DNA of 5,607 bases. Origin: Bacteroidia bacterium (GTDB lineage: Bacteria > Bacteroidota > Bacteroidia > Flavobacteriales > Flavobacteriaceae). Location of the stretch: NCBI GenBank assembly GCA_030425715.1, contig JAUIAA010000158.1, positions 1-5,607 of the forward strand, written 5' to 3'. This document shows positions 1 through 5,607 of the stretch, one piece after another. Position numbers and translations under genes: made by a program. The notes under the pieces are model-generated. The model did no database searches. It was given only the letters and a program-made list of their open reading frames with translations, and was not told the origin of the DNA. Position 1 is the first letter of the stretch. Every line of letters starts with the position of its first letter.

Positions 1-496
1 GGTAGGCCTCCAATAGCTCTTTGCAGGCAGTTCCCTGTCCCAAAATCACATTGTCATCGTTGGAAGGATGTATAAAAGTTGCACCATGTTCTTCTTCTAT
101 CATTTTTGCTTGTCTTTCCCTTGCCTCTAGGGTTGGGTCGCATTCAATAACGATACCGCCATAGCCATTCACGGCATTTTTTTTTACCTGTGGTGCATTT
201 TTGGGCATCACAATAAAAGCTTTCACACCTAGACCTTGTGCGGCCAAAGAAAGTGCTTGGGCAAAGTTTCCCGAAGAATGTGTAACCACCCCCTTTTGCT
301 GCAATGCTTTGGGTAGTTGCATAATGGCATTGGCAGCCCCACGCATTTTAAAGGCGCCCATCTTCTGGAAGTTCTCGCACTTAAAAAAAACGGAGGCACC
401 TACCATTTGATCAATAAGGTGGGAGGTAAGCACGGGAGTATTGTGGATATAGGGTTTTATCCGTTCATGGCATTCAATAAGTTGGTGCTTATCCAT
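1..496 (-). CDS. Serine racemase / threonine dehydratase-type PLP enzyme, N-terminal half (cut by window edge)
   Basis: Cytoplasmic fold-type II PLP enzyme. Family members racemise or deaminate L-serine or L-threonine. The 165 visible residues align closely with the start of mammalian serine racemase: NTPVLTS (19-25), FFKCENFQK (37-45), the PLP lysine in GAFKMRGA (Lys50), THSSGNFAQA (72-81) for cofactor binding, MPKNAP, and HPSNDDNVILGQGT. Ser75 in SSGN sits where human serine racemase has its catalytic Ser84; bacterial threonine dehydratases IlvA and TdcB have Ala there (SAGN). This favours a serine racemase/dehydratase over a biosynthetic threonine deaminase, but the distinguishing C-terminal half and metal site lie beyond the edge. 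The start is the ATG at 496-494, directly preceded by an in-frame TGA. It follows the beta-barrel gene by 49 bases on the same strand, so co-transcription is possible. Its G+C (about 45%) is well above its neighbours. Family certain, exact substrate not. Confidence 0.92.
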   Translation of the reverse strand, partial: MDKHQLIECHERIKPYIHNTPVLTSHLIDQMVGASVFFKCENFQKMGAFKMRGAANAIMQLPKALQQKGVVTHSSGNFAQALSLAAQGLGVKAFIVMPKNAPQVKKNAVNGYGGIVIECDPTLEARERQAKMIEEEHGATFIHPSNDDNVILGQGTACKELLEAY

Positions 497-545
497 TCAA
501 TTGCTTTGATGTACAATGGCATAAAGATAGCGACCCCCAATCAAT

Positions 546-1622
546 TTATGATGAAGGAAAGGAATGTTCCCTTGTTTTGGCTTTGGTAGTTTTTACTTCT
601 CTCATTTTACCACTGCTGGTACTACTTACTGATTTTTTCTTAAACAAACCACCAGCAAATAATCCGCCAAGGAAACCTTTTTTCTCTTTAGAAGCTCCAG
701 TTTCGCTATTGTCGGTTTTGTTTACTATGATTTTATCTTTATGGCGATCCAGTCTCCATGAAATCCCACCACCAATAATATAGCTAGAATCATTTCTTTC
801 GTCATAAACCATTCTGGCAGAAAAATCTGCTTGCATATTTCTATTGATTAAATAAGCTCCACCAGCTCCAAATTGAAAATCATTTGGTATTTTTTTTCTA
901 AAGAATCCTTGATTTTCTCCAAAAATAGACCATTTATCTGTTAAAGAGTAGGTTACTGTTATAATGTAGGAATTCTCTGCATAATCTGTAAATAATTTAT
1001 CCATAATAAAATTGGTAATCAATACCAATCGGTTAGAAAAATCATTTTGGGTAAAAAGTGCAAATCGTGGACTTATACCATCAGGGTTTTTATGTAAATC
1101 GGTTAGAAAATTAGTATTTAGTCCTGCATAAACACCCACGGCTGGAATCAGTCTTTTTTTGTCAAAGCTATGTCGTGCTTTCCAACTTCTTATTTCCTTA
1201 GACTTATCTGTGTATTCAGGTTTGTACACTAAATATTTGGCTCCAATGGTTAATTTGCTAAATCCAAATCCAGAATCTTCATAAACCATAGGCTCTGTAT
1301 AATTTCTAGTTTCATTAGCAATTGCCATATCTAAATTAAACTCTAATTTTTCAAAAAATTGACCAGTTCTAAAATTGATATCTGTACCATAAGCAGTAGA
1401 GCTATATTCATTGCGTACTGCTGGGGAAACATCGTAATTATAAAAGAGATAATTTCCAACATTTTTATAAAACAACCCTGCTTCTACTTGGTAAACTTTG
1501 GTGCCAACACTATACGGACTATCAGAAAAACCTGGTCGTTTAGAGTTGATTACTTCAGTATATTGCGCAAAACTCATTTGTACGCCAATCAAGAACAGAA
1601 ATAGGGAAGTAAAACGCTTCAT
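546..1622 (-). CDS. Outer-membrane beta-barrel 'transporter' protein (PF13557-like) with basic C-terminal tail
   Basis: Predicted secreted outer-membrane barrel of 358 residues. Residues 1-20 form a signal peptide: a short basic start, a hydrophobic core FLFLIGVQM, and likely cleavage at SFA/Q. The segment SKRPGFSDSPYSVG (27-40) followed by KVYQVEAG is the hallmark opening of the flavobacterial 'transporter' group related to PF13557 (named from phenol-degradation MetA-region proteins). Alternating amphipathic strands with aromatic girdles run to YIIGGGISWRLD near residue 292. Residues 294-358 form a Lys/Ser-rich tail with a glycine-hydrophobic patch GFLGGLFAGGLF (316-327), net charge roughly +9. 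A longer reading from a GTG at 1658 adds 12 residues and buries the signal peptide, so the ATG at 1622-1620 is preferred. Cargo is unknown and transport itself is inferred from the barrel type. It is divergent from the DUF4834 operon and upstream of the PLP-enzyme gene. Confidence 0.82.
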   Translation of the reverse strand: MKRFTSLFLFLIGVQMSFAQYTEVINSKRPGFSDSPYSVGTKVYQVEAGLFYKNVGNYLFYNYDVSPAVRNEYSSTAYGTDINFRTGQFFEKLEFNLDMAIANETRNYTEPMVYEDSGFGFSKLTIGAKYLVYKPEYTDKSKEIRSWKARHSFDKKRLIPAVGVYAGLNTNFLTDLHKNPDGISPRFALFTQNDFSNRLVLITNFIMDKLFTDYAENSYIITVTYSLTDKWSIFGENQGFFRKKIPNDFQFGAGGAYLINRNMQADFSARMVYDERNDSSYIIGGGISWRLDRHKDKIIVNKTDNSETGASKEKKGFLGGLFAGGLFKKKSVSSTSSGKMREVKTTKAKTREHSFPSS

Positions 1623-1716
1623 ATGTCGAAATAAAAAGATGCAATTTAAGATTTTCACTATATAAACGTTTAAGTTGTCGTCAAATTGTTATTTTTGAAA
1701 TTAAATTTTTAAAAAT
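1623..1716. promoter_or_regulatory. Divergent intergenic regulatory region
   Basis: This 94-base, very AT-rich gap separates the leftward barrel gene from the rightward DUF4834-yfhO operon, so promoters for both should lie here. It contains a plus-strand -7 element (listed separately), a perfect 10-bp palindrome TAAACGTTTA at 1663-1672 and a perfect AT-only 12-bp palindrome at 1705-1716. On the minus strand TTGACG (1684-1679) precedes TATAGT (1662-1657) by 16 bases; this looks sigma70-like but does not match the Bacteroidota consensus well. No leftward promoter is called. Confidence 0.6.
1690..1697 (+). promoter_or_regulatory. Bacteroidota-type -7 promoter element for the DUF4834-yfhO operon
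   Basis: TATTTTTG matches the TAnnTTTG -7 consensus of the Bacteroidota housekeeping sigma factor at every defined base. It lies 20 bases before the DUF4834 ATG, implying a leader of about 10-15 bases. The -33 TTG is weak: the nearest TTG (1675-1677) is only 12 bases upstream, and at the usual spacing (around 1669-1672) the sequence reads TTTA. In such AT-rich DNA a chance match is possible. Confidence 0.45.
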
Positions 1717-1992
1717 ATGCAAGAGGCGTCGTTTCAAGGATTTTTAAGAACTATTTTGATCATTTTAGTGGTGTATTATGGCTTAAAAATTGTTGGTAGA
1801 TATTTATTTCCAATTTTCTTTAAGAAAATGGTAAAAAACTTCGAAAATAAAGTAAAAGAGCAGCAGGGTTATCAAAAACCATATGACAATTCAAAAGAAG
1901 GGGAAACTGTAATTGAAAAAAAACCAAATATTCGTACTAAAAGTAATGATAAAGTTGGGGAGTATGTTGATTTTGAGGAAGTAGAAGATTAA
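1717..1992 (+). CDS. DUF4834 family small single-TM protein
   Basis: A 91-residue protein that I recognise as DUF4834-like, a small Bacteroidota family of unknown function. One hydrophobic segment at about residues 9-35 (from FLRTILIILVVYYG to LFPIFF) should anchor it in the inner membrane. Then comes a basic, probably helical stretch (KKMVKNFENKVKEQQ, 36-50), a polar linker, and an acidic end, GEYVDFEEVED (81-91), that resembles the family's conserved terminus. The positive residues after the helix (KK, K, K) suggest a cytoplasmic C-terminal part. The ATG at 1717 follows an A/T-rich leader with no Shine-Dalgarno sequence, as expected in this phylum. It is the first gene of the rightward run, 16 bases before yfhO, so it is probably co-transcribed with it. 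A role in membrane glycan assembly would be inference from position only. Confidence 0.82.
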   Translation: MQEASFQGFLRTILIILVVYYGLKIVGRYLFPIFFKKMVKNFENKVKEQQGYQKPYDNSKEGETVIEKKPNIRTKSNDKVGEYVDFEEVED

Positions 1993-2008
1993 TTAAACAA
2001 ACAATTCA

Positions 2009-4420
2009 ATGAAATTTAATAAAATACTGCCTTACCTCATTGCTTTTGCCACATTTATAATTATTTCTTTGGCTTATTTTTCTCCCGTATTAGAAGGAAA
2101 AAAACTTTTTCAAAGTGATATTGCTCAATTTCGAGGCATGTCTAAAGAAGTACAAGAGTTTAGAGCTGAAAATGGGGAAGAACCTTATTGGACCAACAGA
2201 GCTTTTGGTGGTATGCCAACTTACCAATTAAGTACTTATTATCCGCATGATTATATCAAAAAAGTAGATAGTATTATTCGATTTTTACCAAGACCAGCAG
2301 ACTATTTATTTCTCTATTTTGTAGGTTTTTTTGTATTATTGATGGTGCTGAAAATTGATTGGAAACTAGCTGTTATTGGAGCTTTAGGTTTCGGTTTATC
2401 TACTTATTTAATTATTATTCTAGGTGTTGGCCATAATGCCAAAGCACATGCTATAGCCTATATGCCATTGGTGTTATCTGGTGTCATTTTGGTATTTGAC
2501 AAAAAATATTTGGCAGGTTTTATCCTAACCTCCTTAGCGATGGCTTTAGAGATCAATGCCAGTCACCCACAAATGACTTATTATTTACTATTTACCATTT
2601 TAATTTTTGGCATAGTTTATTTAATCAATGCCATTAAAAATAAAGAAATTGCTCCATTTTTTAGTAAAGTTGGTTTGTTGGCAATTGCCATGATTTTGGC
2701 TTTGGGCGTAAACGCAACTAGCTTGTTGGCAACCAAAGAATATGCAGAACATAGCACAAGAAGTGCCAGTGAATTGACTATAAATCCAGATGGAAGTTTG
2801 AAGGAAAAAAGCTCTGGTTTGGATAAAGATTATATTACGGAATATAGTTATGGTATTGCAGAAACTTTTGATTTGTTTATACCACGGTTTATGGGTGGTT
2901 CAAATAGTGAAGAACTAGGGAAAGACTCCTATACTTATCGATTTTTAAAAGATAAAACAGGAAGAAAACAAGCTTTAGATTTTACCAAAAATGCACCCAT
3001 GTATTGGGGTGACCAACCTATTGTTGCAGCGCCAGCTTATATTGGAGCCATCATGATTTTCTTATTTGTTTTAGGAATATTTTTAGTTAAAACTAATATT
3101 AAAAAATGGTTGGTGGGAGCAACCCTATTTTCTATTGTCATGAGTTGGGGAAAGAATTTTGGCTTACTAACTTATTTGTTTATAGATTTTGTTCCGTTGT
3201 ACAATAAATTTAGAGCAGTTTCTTCCATTCAAGTCATTGCTGAAATATGTATTCCAGTACTAGGTATTTTGGCAGTGCAAAAGTTCTTGAGTAACGAAGT
3301 AAAAAAAGAAGAAAAATTACAAGCCTTAAAATACGCGATGTATGTTGTTGGAGGTATAGCTTTGGTCTTTACTTTAGGAGGTACTAATTTGATGAGTTTT
3401 GAGAGTTTTAGAGATGCAAGTTATGATAATATGCTACAAGGATTTAGTGCAGTATTGATAGAAGATAGACGAACCATCTTTTTTCAAGATAGTTTACGTT
3501 CCTTGCTATTTGTGGTAGGTATTGGTTTGGTATTGTTTCTATATATAAGGGATAAACTAAAAAAGAATTTGGTTTATGCAGCCCTATTTATTTTAGTGTT
3601 GACAGATATGGCTGGTGTTGCGAAAAGATATGTAAATAAAGAGGATTTTATTTCACAAAAGAAATTAGAGACTCCTTTTGCAATGACGCAAATAGACCAA
3701 CAGATCAATCAAGATAAAGAACATTATAGGGTATTAAATTTTACTGTAAACCCAATGAACGATGGTAGCACTTCGTTTTACCATAATTCCGTTGGAGGTT
3801 ATCATGCAGCAAAACCAAGGAGATATCAAGAACTTTTTGACTTTCAAATTGCAAAAAATAATATCCAAGTGCTCAATATGCTAAACACAAAGTATATTAT
3901 TTTTCCGGATGATAAAAATAATCCAACAGTACAACTTAATCCAGACGCCAATGGAAACGCTTGGTTTGTGCAAGAAGTAAAACTAGTGAATACTGCTAAC
4001 GAAGAAATTAGAGCATTGGATAGTTTAGACACAAAAAAAATGGCAGTTTTTAGAAATGAAGATGAAAGCCTATTGACCAAATTAAACTTTCCTAAAGACA
4101 GCTTAGCGACTATTAATTTGGTAGCTTATAAAGCCAATTATTTAAAATATGAATCCAATGCAGAAGAAGATCAATTGGCAGTGTTTTCAGAAATTTATTA
4201 TAAAGATGGTTGGAATGCATACATAGATGGAGTGTTAAAACCTCATTTAAGAGCGAACTATGTTTTGCGCGCCATGGAAATTCCAAAAGGAAAACATACC
4301 ATTGAATTTAAATTTGAACCCCAAGTAATCCAAACAGGAAGCACTATTACTTTACTTAGTTTTGTGTTACTTCTTATTATCCCAATGGGCTGGTATTTTA
4401 AAAAGAAAAAAAATGGTTAA
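2009..4420 (+). CDS. YfhO family polytopic membrane protein (probable GT-C type glycosyltransferase)
   Basis: This 803-residue protein is a clear YfhO-family member of usual length for Bacteroidota. TM1 (about 7-28) leads into a large extracytoplasmic loop with SDIAQFRGM (36-44), where Asp37 is the likely GT-C-style acidic residue, then WTNRAFGGMPTYQL (61-74). Further hydrophobic segments fall near 98-116, 120-140, 148-183, 190-210, 219-241, 341-361, 365-395, 405-425, 441-458, 496-514 and 520-538. Conserved-looking patches include GHNAKAHAIAYMPL (141-154), SHPQMTYY (185-192) and YGIAETFDLFIPRFMGG (281-297). Residues 539-777 form a soluble, presumably periplasmic domain with NMLNTKYII (623-631), GNAWFV (649-654) and YYKDGWNAYIDG (730-741). 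A last TM (778-797) ends in a lysine-rich tail. The Bacillus homologue is linked to lipoteichoic acid glycosylation, which Bacteroidota lack, so the acceptor here is unknown. Its last 8 bases overlap the methyltransferase start. Confidence 0.9.
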   Translation: MKFNKILPYLIAFATFIIISLAYFSPVLEGKKLFQSDIAQFRGMSKEVQEFRAENGEEPYWTNRAFGGMPTYQLSTYYPHDYIKKVDSIIRFLPRPADYLFLYFVGFFVLLMVLKIDWKLAVIGALGFGLSTYLIIILGVGHNAKAHAIAYMPLVLSGVILVFDKKYLAGFILTSLAMALEINASHPQMTYYLLFTILIFGIVYLINAIKNKEIAPFFSKVGLLAIAMILALGVNATSLLATKEYAEHSTRSASELTINPDGSLKEKSSGLDKDYITEYSYGIAETFDLFIPRFMGGSNSEELGKDSYTYRFLKDKTGRKQALDFTKNAPMYWGDQPIVAAPAYIGAIMIFLFVLGIFLVKTNIKKWLVGATLFSIVMSWGKNFGLLTYLFIDFVPLYNKFRAVSSIQVIAEICIPVLGILAVQKFLSNEVKKEEKLQALKYAMYVVGGIALVFTLGGTNLMSFESFRDASYDNMLQGFSAVLIEDRRTIFFQDSLRSLLFVVGIGLVLFLYIRDKLKKNLVYAALFILVLTDMAGVAKRYVNKEDFISQKKLETPFAMTQIDQQINQDKEHYRVLNFTVNPMNDGSTSFYHNSVGGYHAAKPRRYQELFDFQIAKNNIQVLNMLNTKYIIFPDDKNNPTVQLNPDANGNAWFVQEVKLVNTANEEIRALDSLDTKKMAVFRNEDESLLTKLNFPKDSLATINLVAYKANYLKYESNAEEDQLAVFSEIYYKDGWNAYIDGVLKPHLRANYVLRAMEIPKGKHTIEFKFEPQVIQTGSTITLLSFVLLLIIPMGWYFKKKKNG

Positions 4421-4937
4421 ACACCATATTAAAAGATATAACCATACCATTCAATTTTTGCAAAAGGTAGTTCCTGCTCCTGCCACTATTTTAGATTTAG
4501 GGGTTAGAAATGAACTTAGCGAAATTATGGAAAGCTATGGTTATACTGTGATAAACACCGATGGGGAAGATTTAGATTTACACTTTACCAATGTTGAAAA
4601 AGTAGAAGTTGATGCCGTTACGGCTTTTGAAATATTTGAGCATCTTATTGCACCATTTAATGTGTTGCAAAGGGTAAATGCAAAAAAAATAATTACTACT
4701 GTACCTTTAAAGTTGTGGTTTGCAAATGCTTACCAAAGTAAGACCGATAAATGGGATAGACATTACCACGAATTTGAAGATTGGCAATTTGATTGGTTGC
4801 TAGAAAAATCGGGTTGGCAAATAAAAACTACCCAAAAATGGACTAGTCCAGTAAGGAAAATTGGCTTTCGGCCTATATTGAGATATTTTACACCAAGATA
4901 TTACGCAGTTTATGCAGAAAGAGAGCCATGCGAATAG
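4413..4937 (+). CDS. Short class I SAM-dependent methyltransferase
   Basis: A 174-residue cytoplasmic protein with a Rossmann-type SAM methyltransferase outline. Motif I is ILDLGVRNEL (26-35), which keeps the D-x-G start but lacks the later glycines of the usual GxGxG loop. Strand 2 ends near INTDGEDLDLH (47-57), whose acids could bind the SAM ribose. FEIFEHL (72-78) is the EVIEH-like post-motif and TTVPLKLWF (95-103) resembles strand 5. KWDRHYHEFEDWQFDWLLEKSGW (113-135) is the typical H-x-x-x-E helix before the C-terminal strands. The ATG at 4413 overlaps the yfhO stop by 8 bases; a longer in-frame reading from 4362 lies wholly inside yfhO and reads as its shadow, so it is rejected. The stop overlaps the next gene by 10 bases. 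The context suggests a sugar, glycolipid or glycan methyltransferase, but the target is not shown. It is shorter than most family members, though no end looks broken. Confidence 0.8.
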   Translation: MVKHHIKRYNHTIQFLQKVVPAPATILDLGVRNELSEIMESYGYTVINTDGEDLDLHFTNVEKVEVDAVTAFEIFEHLIAPFNVLQRVNAKKIITTVPLKLWFANAYQSKTDKWDRHYHEFEDWQFDWLLEKSGWQIKTTQKWTSPVRKIGFRPILRYFTPRYYAVYAEREPCE

Positions 4938-5607
4938 GAATGATTTTAGACAAACCTTTTCCGCCTGATCCTAGGGTAGAAAATGAAGCCATTACTTTAA
5001 TTCAAAATGGTTTTAAAGTTTATTTGTTTTGTTTAAAGTATGATAACGCTAAAGCGGAAGAAACAATTAATGGTATTCAAGTAAAGAGATTTCCTTCCAA
5101 TACCTTGCAATACAAACTCTCTGCATTGGCCTATACTTTTCCGTTTTACACCAATATCATGTCTGGTAAGATAGCTAAGTTTTTACATCTTTATAATATT
5201 GAAACGATACATGTACATGATATTAGAATTGCAGGAGCAGTTTTTAAGGCGAATGAAAAAATGAATCTCCCAGTAGTTTTAGACTTGCATGATAATTTTC
5301 CTGAGGTAATGAAATTGTATCCACATTTACAGAAATTCCCTGGAAAGCAGTTGATTTCTCCCAAAAAATGGCAAGAAAAAGAAGAAGAGTTTATCCATAA
5401 AGCAACAAAAGTAATTACTGTATCGCCAGAGTTCGAAAAAGAAGTAATTAACAGAACTAAAATAGAGAAATCGAAAATGGTTTTGGTGCCAAATTCAGTT
5501 CGAGAATCCTTTTATAAGGAAGCAAAATTTGAGCAGAAGATATTGGAGAAATACAAAAATAATTTTGTGTTATTGTATCTTGGAGATACAGGTTTACGTA
5601 GAGGCTT
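4928..5607 (+). CDS. Family-4-type (GT-B) glycosyltransferase, N-terminal part (cut by window edge)
   Basis: The first 226 residues are visible, an N-terminal GT-B domain plus the beginning of the donor-binding domain. The start MRIGMILDKPFPPDPRVENEA shows the PPDxRVxxEA pattern that opens many GT4 enzymes. IHVHDIRIAG (94-103) and LDLHDNFPE (118-126) form the acceptor-side core strands. ITVSPEFEKEV (163-173) and LVPNSV (186-191, the P-N turn) mark the end of the N-domain. YLGDTGLRRG (217-226), cut at the edge, is the loop that opens the C-terminal nucleotide-sugar domain. GT4 enzymes transfer a sugar from an NDP-sugar with retention, usually at the cytoplasmic face in lipopolysaccharide, capsule or glycolipid pathways; donor and acceptor here are unknown. 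The ATG at 4928 lies inside the end of the methyltransferase gene (10-base overlap), which indicates translational coupling. The catalytic E-x7-E region lies beyond the edge. Confidence 0.88.
   Translation, partial: MRIGMILDKPFPPDPRVENEAITLIQNGFKVYLFCLKYDNAKAEETINGIQVKRFPSNTLQYKLSALAYTFPFYTNIMSGKIAKFLHLYNIETIHVHDIRIAGAVFKANEKMNLPVVLDLHDNFPEVMKLYPHLQKFPGKQLISPKKWQEKEEEFIHKATKVITVSPEFEKEVINRTKIEKSKMVLVPNSVRESFYKEAKFEQKILEKYKNNFVLLYLGDTGLRRG

Noticed and set aside
497..545. Possible terminator between the barrel and PLP-enzyme genes
   Set aside because: The 49-base gap has no stable stem followed by a T run on the minus strand, so read-through is as likely as termination.
201..589. Two overlapping plus-strand open frames over the PLP-enzyme gene
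   Set aside because: They lie antisense to a gene with unmistakable serine racemase motifs and their own translations show no recognisable domain.
577..783. Plus-strand open frame of 68 codons with hydrophobic stretches
   Set aside because: It is the antisense of the barrel protein's lysine-rich tail, where complementing AAA/AAG codons gives Phe and Leu and so a false membrane-like segment.
1027..1110. Direct repeat of 14 bases (AATCGGTTAGAAAA) at 1027-1040 and 1097-1110
   Set aside because: The copies are 70 bases apart, in different reading frames within the barrel gene, encode unrelated residues, and have no repeat-like surroundings; most likely coincidence.
1359..1604. Plus-strand open frame of 81 codons
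   Set aside because: It is antisense to the signal peptide and first strands of the barrel gene, with no family resemblance or promoter.
1623..1658. GTG start at 1658 for the barrel gene
   Set aside because: It adds 12 residues before a standard signal peptide that begins at the ATG at 1622; the shorter form makes better secretion sense.
3844..4080. Minus-strand open frame of 78 codons inside yfhO
   Set aside because: The sense strand carries conserved YfhO patches (NMLNTKYII, GNAWFV) here, so the reverse frame is a shadow.
4362..4412. Upstream in-frame ATG for the methyltransferase
   Set aside because: The 17 extra residues come from the region coding the last YfhO membrane segment in another frame; the ATG at 4413 gives a normal stop-start overlap.

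Overview
The window looks like a piece of a Bacteroidota chromosome, most likely from the Flavobacteriaceae. Four things support this. Most of it is AT-rich, about 30-35% G+C by counts on sample lines. Gene starts sit behind A/T-rich leaders without Shine-Dalgarno sequences. A TAnnTTTG-type -7 promoter element lies in the divergent intergenic region. The gene families (DUF4834, the flavobacterial 'transporter' beta-barrel, YfhO) are typical of that class. No RNA genes, insertion sequences or CRISPR arrays were seen, and there is no gene-free stretch longer than about 100 bases.

Left half, minus strand: two genes read leftward. First comes a secreted outer-membrane beta-barrel of the PF13557-like 'transporter' group (546-1622), with an unusual basic tail after its last strand. 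A 49-base gap follows, then the N-terminal half of a PLP-dependent serine racemase / threonine dehydratase-type enzyme (496 to the left edge, partial). The PLP gene is clearly GC-richer (216 of the first 480 bases, 45%) than everything to its right, so a compositional boundary lies near 540-600.

Centre: a 94-base divergent intergenic region (1623-1716) holds a good -7 element for the rightward genes and a small perfect palindrome that might be an operator.

Right half, plus strand: a tight run of four genes. These are a one-TM DUF4834 protein (1717-1992), a large polytopic YfhO-family membrane protein of the GT-C type (2009-4420), a short class I SAM-dependent methyltransferase (4413-4937) and a family-4-type glycosyltransferase (4928 to the right edge, partial). 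The gaps are 16, -8 and -10 bases, so the last three are probably translationally coupled. The combination suggests assembly or decoration of a cell-surface glycan or glycolipid: the cytoplasmic GT4 uses nucleotide sugars, YfhO would work on the periplasmic side with a lipid-linked donor, and the methyltransferase may modify a sugar or intermediate. The substrate cannot be read from the sequence. I see no clear evidence of a wholly new system; the most distinctive items are the composition break, the barrel's tail and the coupled YfhO-methyltransferase-GT4 set.
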